Below, piece by piece: positions 58,762 through 64,000 of a DNA stretch of 64,000 nucleotides. The notes under the pieces are model-generated. The model was not told the origin of the DNA, did not search any database, and saw only the letters and a list, made by a program, of their open reading frames with translations. Numbering within the stretch: position 1 is the stretch's first letter; every line of letters starts with the position of its first letter. Location: assembly GCA_001788835.1 (NCBI GenBank), contig MFXK01000001.1, positions 18,706-82,705 on the forward strand, given 5' to 3'. The translations under genes were made by a program, and so were the position numbers. The DNA is from Candidatus Peregrinibacteria bacterium RIFOXYB2_FULL_33_20. Lineage in GTDB: Bacteria > Patescibacteriota > Gracilibacteria > UBA1369 > GWF2-33-10.

Positions 58762-59821
58762 AAAAAGATTTCCATCTGCTCGCTCTACCAAGCCCTTGCA
58801 TTTTTGCTAAATTTAAAAATTTAAGTCTTTGAAGAATCTTTTTTACAGTTTCTCTATTAATATTTGTATTTATTGATATTTCTTGGGTAGTTAATGTTTT
58901 TTTTGAATTTTTTAAATAATTTAGTATTTGTAGCTGATTTTCTGATAATTCATTTTCTATATCTTTTTTTTCTAAAATATTTTTTGCTAAATCAGTTTGC
59001 TTAATCAAGCAGTCCAAAAAAAAGTTTATCCATATATTTAAATTTTCAGCTTTTGTTTTCCTATCTTTTTGACTAGCTCTGAGAGATAAATAGTAATCTT
59101 TTTTATTGTCTTCTATTATTTTTTCCAGAGAAACATATTTTATATAATCGAAGCCGTTTTTTAATAAAAATAAATTTGTCAGACTTCGAGACAACCTACC
59201 ATTGCCATCTTGAAAAGGGTGTATCGATAAAAATTCACATGCAAATAAGGATATGATGAGTAGTGGATGAAATTTTTTAAATCTTAATGATTCATTAGTA
59301 AAAGAAAGTAAATCTTCCATCTCCTTTTCTACCAAATATGGGGGCGTTGGGTTAAAAACAAGACTTGCTTTGCCTTCCATATCTTTTGCAATTACTGCAT
59401 TTGATAAGGTTTTATATTTACCTTTATGAAATTCATCTTTATTAGAATATTTGAGGAGTATTGAATGTAAATGCTTAATATTATTTTGCGTTAAATTAAT
59501 ATTTTTAAATTCATCAAAAATTAGTTTAGTGAGTTCGGCATATCCTGCAACCTCTTGAGAACTCCTATCTCTTAATTTTTTTATATTAATATTATTCAAC
59601 AGTTTTTCTACTTCGCTATCTGAAAGTAAAGATCCTTCGATTCTGGTTGAAGCTCCTGATGATGTTATTATTACAGTTTTTTTAAGTCTTCCAAGAATTT
59701 GTGGACTTATATTAAGGCTACCTTTCCAAAAACCATTAAAATTATCTATTATTGAGAGTTTATTTTGAATAATAGATAAATCTTTGCTTTTTAAAGATAA
59801 TAATTTTGATAGCCTTTCCAT
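58760..59821 (-). CDS. Fic-domain protein with N-terminal inhibitory motif and C-terminal wHTH
   Basis: HPFQDGNGRLSRSL; inhibitory helix-type STRIEG; C-term LTTQEISINTNINRETVKKILQRL. Confidence 0.93.
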   Translation of the reverse strand: MERLSKLLSLKSKDLSIIQNKLSIIDNFNGFWKGSLNISPQILGRLKKTVIITSSGASTRIEGSLLSDSEVEKLLNNINIKKLRDRSSQEVAGYAELTKLIFDEFKNINLTQNNIKHLHSILLKYSNKDEFHKGKYKTLSNAVIAKDMEGKASLVFNPTPPYLVEKEMEDLLSFTNESLRFKKFHPLLIISLFACEFLSIHPFQDGNGRLSRSLTNLFLLKNGFDYIKYVSLEKIIEDNKKDYYLSLRASQKDRKTKAENLNIWINFFLDCLIKQTDLAKNILEKKDIENELSENQLQILNYLKNSKKTLTTQEISINTNINRETVKKILQRLKFLNLAKMQGLGRASRWKSF

Positions 59822-59934
59822 TTAAATCAGGTAAAAAATAACTTTACCCAATTATACCCGATTATTGATTTTTTGAAATATGTTTTGCTAAAAATTATCA
59901 TATATTGGCTTTGGCAGCTGATCGTAGATTGGAT

Positions 59935-59966
59935 GGCTGGGACTGGTAGAGGTGGTTAGAAATGTT
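59935..59966. repeat. Direct repeat copy 2 flanking fic
   Basis: GGCTGGGACTGGTAGAGGTGGTTAGAAATGTT. Confidence 0.6.
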
Positions 59967-60106
59967 TGTTTTGCAAAACAATGCTTTAATAAGCTGCCTG
60001 TATGATATAGGTACCCTATTTTTTATGTTTTTTATTGATTTCCCCCTTTTTTTTTACTACAATTATATTGTATCAATATGAAAAAGAATCCAAACGGTGC
60101 TAGTGC

Positions 60107-60613
60107 CTAAGGAGTCTTTTTCTTTGTGTATTGAATCTTCTTTTTCACATCTTTATTGGAAAGATAATCATAATATTCAGCTCCAAGTTTTTTATATAAA
60201 GAAGAAGCAAATTTTTGATTTGGAAAAAGAATTTTCTTGAACTTTTCTTTCTTAATTAGATAATCAACGACTTTTTTATAATCACCATCTCCTGAAACTA
60301 AAATAACTTTGTCGAAATTTTCATCTATTATAGATTTCATCATTTCAAATACAATGTCAGTATCAACGTTTCCTTTTTTCTTTCCTGTAAAAGATTCTTT
60401 ATGTTCTTTAAAAATGACAATAAAACCTGCTTTTTGTAAGTTATTATATAATTCTTGTTGATCTTCTGAAATATATCCAAAAAAATAATAAGCTTCTTCG
60501 ACATCATATTTATCCTGTAAATACACTCTAAAACGTTTATAATCAACACTCCAGTGGGCTTCTGCTGTTCCCAAATGGAGGTTTTGTCCATCTATGTATG
60601 CAAAATTTTTCAT
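60107..60613 (-). CDS. NYN/LabA-type PIN-like putative nuclease
   Basis: FAYIDGQNLHLG; KKGNVDTDIVFEMMK; KVILVSGDGDYKKVVDYLI. Confidence 0.85.
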   Translation of the reverse strand: MKNFAYIDGQNLHLGTAEAHWSVDYKRFRVYLQDKYDVEEAYYFFGYISEDQQELYNNLQKAGFIVIFKEHKESFTGKKKGNVDTDIVFEMMKSIIDENFDKVILVSGDGDYKKVVDYLIKKEKFKKILFPNQKFASSLYKKLGAEYYDYLSNKDVKKKIQYTKKKTP

Positions 60614-60735
60614 AGTTGTTTTAAAAAATATTTTCCGCCAGTAAGTCTATATTTTCAGGATATAACTGATTTAGTAGCACTTCAAGATTAATTGAGTTTA
60701 ATGGAATCTATAATATACAAGATGGCTGGGATGAG

Positions 60736-61431
60736 TTAACTCGTCAGAATTTTTTCATAAACATCTTTATACCTTTTCCCCATTAAAGCTCCATGCTGAA
60801 TGCCTGGGATGTATTCAAAAGCAGTTCTTGGTCTTAAACTTGTAAAACATTTTATATTTAGATTTTCTTTGGAGCCATCAACATTTGGTGAACTTAAAAT
60901 ATCATAAGCTCCAGTTATCATTACAGTTTGAGTCTTAATTTGTTTTACATCTTTTGCCATTAAAATATTTCCAAAAAATCTATTTAATATTTTTGATCCA
61001 TAAAAAATTTGATTGGGAACAGCTACAAGTACAGGAAAAATTTTGACATGAATTTCATTTAATCTTGGGTCCAAAAGTAATCTTTGAATAATGATTGTTC
61101 CTGCACTGTGGGCATATATGAAAATTTGATTATGTTTTTTTGAAAGTTTTTTAATTCTATGGAAAGTTTCATCAAGTATTTTTTGTGAATATTCGGATTT
61201 CGGATTTTTTATAGCAAAATAATAGTAAGCAAGAGATATTAAATTTCTAGATTTGATTTTAAGTGGCATTTCGTATGGCCAATAAAAAGTTTCTTCATGA
61301 TCAATTTGATATTTTTTTTCTTCTAAAACCTCTTTGAAAATATCCATACTAAAATATTTTTTTGAATTTTTTCCAAAAATAAGATTTGGTACGCCTGGGA
61401 GGCCAAGGAGGGCAATAGATTTTAGAAGCAT
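60736..61431 (-). CDS. Alpha/beta-hydrolase-like protein
   Basis: IFIYAHSAGTIIIQRLLL nucleophile elbow. Confidence 0.6.
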   Translation of the reverse strand: MLLKSIALLGLPGVPNLIFGKNSKKYFSMDIFKEVLEEKKYQIDHEETFYWPYEMPLKIKSRNLISLAYYYFAIKNPKSEYSQKILDETFHRIKKLSKKHNQIFIYAHSAGTIIIQRLLLDPRLNEIHVKIFPVLVAVPNQIFYGSKILNRFFGNILMAKDVKQIKTQTVMITGAYDILSSPNVDGSKENLNIKCFTSLRPRTAFEYIPGIQHGALMGKRYKDVYEKILTS

Positions 61432-62513
61432 TAGTTTGAACTTATTTGTGTCCCTTGAGTTGGCATGGTTGATTTATTTTCTTTTTTTCTTTCTATATCC
61501 TGTAGCATATCTCCAAATAAATATTCAAAAAACATACAAGTCTCTGGTATTTTCCATGCTCTTGCATGAACTATACCAGGTATTATATTGAAAACCCAGT
61601 CTGATGGGACTTTATATGTCATTATTCTGCCGTCACAAGTTTCTGAATTTGGTCCTGCTAAAGCGTCATGTTGAAAGGTTAGAGAAATTGTGCCTTTTGA
61701 TGATTCAGCCACTTTGCAAATATCTTCTGATGGTATAATAGGATTTTTATTAATTCCATATAAATAATCTGTGCTGGGATCGGCAATTCTTAAGACTCTT
61801 ATATATTCTTTCATTTTTTCTTTGAGATCAGGTCTTGTTTCTAATACTTGAAGCATTGCGTTTATTATTATTGATCCACCTAAACTATGACCAACCAAGG
61901 TTATATAAATATTATTATCCATATTATTAATTATTCTGTCTGTGAGATGAATGATGATTTTATCCTGATATTTATCAATGTTATGATTAAAGACATAAAG
62001 ACCATTAGCAATGGCGCTTGGATCAGGGATGACAGATGGTTGTTTAATTATGCTCCATAAATAATCAACAAAATCAATATCAGGAGGTGATATCCAATCG
62101 CTAATACCTTCTTCATAACAAGCTTTTAAAGCATCTGGATCTTGGAAATTTTTTGAAAAATGATTTTCTTCTGCTGTTTTTCCTGTCACTGGAATAAATA
62201 AATTTTCCCCTCTGCCTTTTGCTAAAGCATTATTTGGTATGCCATGTACTATAATGACTTCACCTTCTGGGATTGTTTCTTTTTTTGAAGGTGTATTTTT
62301 GATTGTGATTGCTGGAATTTTTGATATGGTAGCGTTTAAATTTTGATTTATAGTTAAGCAAGAAGGGAAAATTGATAATAAAGGCAAACATATACTTAAA
62401 AGTCTTCTTATTCTATTCCTTATTCTGGGAGAATGAATACTAAAAATTCCTTTTCCAGGTAACATGTCTCTGCTTATGTTTCTTCTTTCTCGACAATATG
62501 GTTCTTCTCGCAT
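61431..62513 (-). CDS. Alpha/beta-hydrolase / lipase-like protein
   Basis: ITLVGHSLGGSIIINAML. Confidence 0.7.
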   Translation of the reverse strand: MREEPYCRERRNISRDMLPGKGIFSIHSPRIRNRIRRLLSICLPLLSIFPSCLTINQNLNATISKIPAITIKNTPSKKETIPEGEVIIVHGIPNNALAKGRGENLFIPVTGKTAEENHFSKNFQDPDALKACYEEGISDWISPPDIDFVDYLWSIIKQPSVIPDPSAIANGLYVFNHNIDKYQDKIIIHLTDRIINNMDNNIYITLVGHSLGGSIIINAMLQVLETRPDLKEKMKEYIRVLRIADPSTDYLYGINKNPIIPSEDICKVAESSKGTISLTFQHDALAGPNSETCDGRIMTYKVPSDWVFNIIPGIVHARAWKIPETCMFFEYLFGDMLQDIERKKENKSTMPTQGTQISSN

Positions 62514-62570
62514 AATATTGACGTTGAAGAAATTATATTTTATTTTACTCTGTATTTCTTTAATTAGTCA

Positions 62571-63629
62571 ATGTTTATAAAAAGTTTAAAATTAGAGAAT
62601 TTCCGTAATCATAAAAATTTGTCATTAGAATTTAATGATAAGGGTTTTAATGTTTTTTATGGGAGAAATGGTTTAGGCAAGACTAACGTGCTGGAAGCAA
62701 TTTATGTGTTGGCGCTGACTAAATCTTTTCACAGTGTTCATCCGAAAGAATTAATTTCGTGGGGAGCTGATTTTTTTCGCCTCAAGGGGCAGATCACCAG
62801 CGATCGAGATTATGAAGTGGAGTTTTTTTATCAAAATGAGCCAAATGTGAAAAGAGCAATAAAAAAATCTGGCATTAACATTTCTATTAAAAAATATTTA
62901 GGTTCAATTTTGGTGTCTTTTTTTTCGCCGGAAGAATTGAATTTGATTTATTTGGAGCCGTTGCGCAGAAGAAAATATCTAAATATTGTTTTATCGCAAA
63001 TTTATCCTGAATATTTGGAAGCGTTGATGAGATATGAAAAAGCTTTGATTCAGAGAAACCGACTTTTGAATTTAATTTCAGATAATAAGGCTTCTGTTTC
63101 AGATTTAGAATCTTGGGATAGGGAATTAGTTCTATATGGGAATAGAATTACAGAAAGCAGAAAGAAATTTTTCAAAGAAATTTTTCAAGATATGAATGAA
63201 TTTTATAAAAAAATTTCAGGTGGCAATGATGATTTACAAATTAAATATAAATTTTCGGAAAATCTTGAAAAAGATTTAAAAAATTCTCTTAAAGAAGATT
63301 TGGCGCGAAGAATCACTAGCCATGGCGCACATCGAGAAGATTTTGAATTTTATTTAAATGATCATTTGGCCAGTCATTTTGGATCTAGAGGAGAATGTAG
63401 AACAATTATTCTTGCTTTAAAACTTGCGGAAAGGAATTTTTTTAAAAAACAAATGAAATTTTCACCTATAATTTTACTTGATGATGTTTTATCTGAACTT
63501 GATCATGAGCGCCAGAATCATCTTTTGCATTTGATCTCTGGTTCGCAGGTGTTTTTGACAACAAGCAGGGAAGAACGTGATTTGCCTGACGCCAGGAACA
63601 TGCATAAGATTTTATTGGGGGTAGTATGA
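62571..63629 (+). CDS. recF: DNA replication and repair protein RecF
   Basis: LKLENFRNHKNLSLEF; FYGRNGLGKTNVLEAIYVLALTKSF; LLDDVLSELDHERQNHLL. Confidence 0.95.
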   Translation: MFIKSLKLENFRNHKNLSLEFNDKGFNVFYGRNGLGKTNVLEAIYVLALTKSFHSVHPKELISWGADFFRLKGQITSDRDYEVEFFYQNEPNVKRAIKKSGINISIKKYLGSILVSFFSPEELNLIYLEPLRRRKYLNIVLSQIYPEYLEALMRYEKALIQRNRLLNLISDNKASVSDLESWDRELVLYGNRITESRKKFFKEIFQDMNEFYKKISGGNDDLQIKYKFSENLEKDLKNSLKEDLARRITSHGAHREDFEFYLNDHLASHFGSRGECRTIILALKLAERNFFKKQMKFSPIILLDDVLSELDHERQNHLLHLISGSQVFLTTSREERDLPDARNMHKILLGVV

Positions 63630-63653
63630 TACCTATATATTATGGGATAAAAG

Positions 63654-63827
63654 ATGACTTATAAATTTAAATTAACAATTCGTTTTTTTGCGATTTCTGA
63701 CGAATTGCAGCAAAGTTTTGTGGCCAATCGAGATGCGGATATTATTGACGCAATATTTGACGTGACTGGTGGTAGCTTGTTTCTATTGTATAGTATTGTT
63801 TTAGGGATCACACGGAAAATGGTTTGA
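63654..63827 (+). pseudogene. VanZ-like C-terminal fragment (57 aa)
   Basis: MTYKFKLTIRFFAISDELQQSFVANRDADIIDAIFDVTGGSLFLLYSIVLGITRKMV*; VanZ-like DE.xQSF...R.ADIIDAIFD..GG. Confidence 0.55.
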
Positions 63828-63850
63828 AGAAATTTTGATTTATCGTCAGC

Positions 63851-63878
63851 CGTCATTCCTGCGAAGGCAGGAATCCAG
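63851..63878. repeat. REP-like palindromic element
   Basis: CGTCATTCCTGCGAAGGCAGGAATCCAG; perfect 8-bp stem ATTCCTGC/GCAGGAAT. Confidence 0.65.
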
Positions 63879-64000
63879 TAGAGGAGTAACATCGATAGTG
63901 TTTTTTATATTTTATATGGAGGATTAGTTAAAATAAATAATATAAATGTTTAATTTGTTTCTCTTTTTCAATTCCTGATATTGCAGTATCAAATTCTTCT

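Noticed and set aside
1-64000. CRISPR arrays, rRNA, tmRNA, tRNA genes
   Set aside because: No regularly spaced repeats or recognisable rRNA/tmRNA blocks, and no confident cloverleaf found by eye; a tRNAscan/Infernal run would be needed to exclude them fully.

Overview
The window is an AT-rich, gene-dense bacterial chromosome segment. Gene content and style (compact AlaRS, small unknown membrane and secreted proteins, single-copy housekeeping genes) suggest a Patescibacteria/CPR-like genome; that lineage call is inference. Recognisable housekeeping genes: miaB, alaS, purE/purK, thiC, dprA, ftsE, a XerC/D-type recombinase, dgt-like, nrdR, secA, recF. Accessory or unusual content: (i) a copper locus csoR / HMA-TM-cupredoxin / copA with a well-formed promoter and operator; (ii) an OmpR-type regulator tail-to-tail with a 56-aa HisKA-like mini-ORF absent from the ORF track; (iii) a DedA-PAP2 fusion that has lost both PAP2 catalytic histidines; (iv) a 1935-aa membrane-anchored protein with a possible degenerate phosphodiester-glycosidase-like C-terminus; (v) an amidase-SpoIID fusion; (vi) a PrsW-like protease next to a divergent ECF-like sigma factor; (vii) an RNA locus on the minus strand that matches only the 5' half of RNase P RNA and stops at a dispersed 25-nt repeat; (viii) a disrupted AbiEi-like remnant beside RhuM; (ix) a repeat-flanked Fic region; (x) a palindromic repeat translated in frame inside an aminotransferase. 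No CRISPR array, complete rRNA or confident tRNA was seen. All family names come from reading motifs by eye; no search was run.
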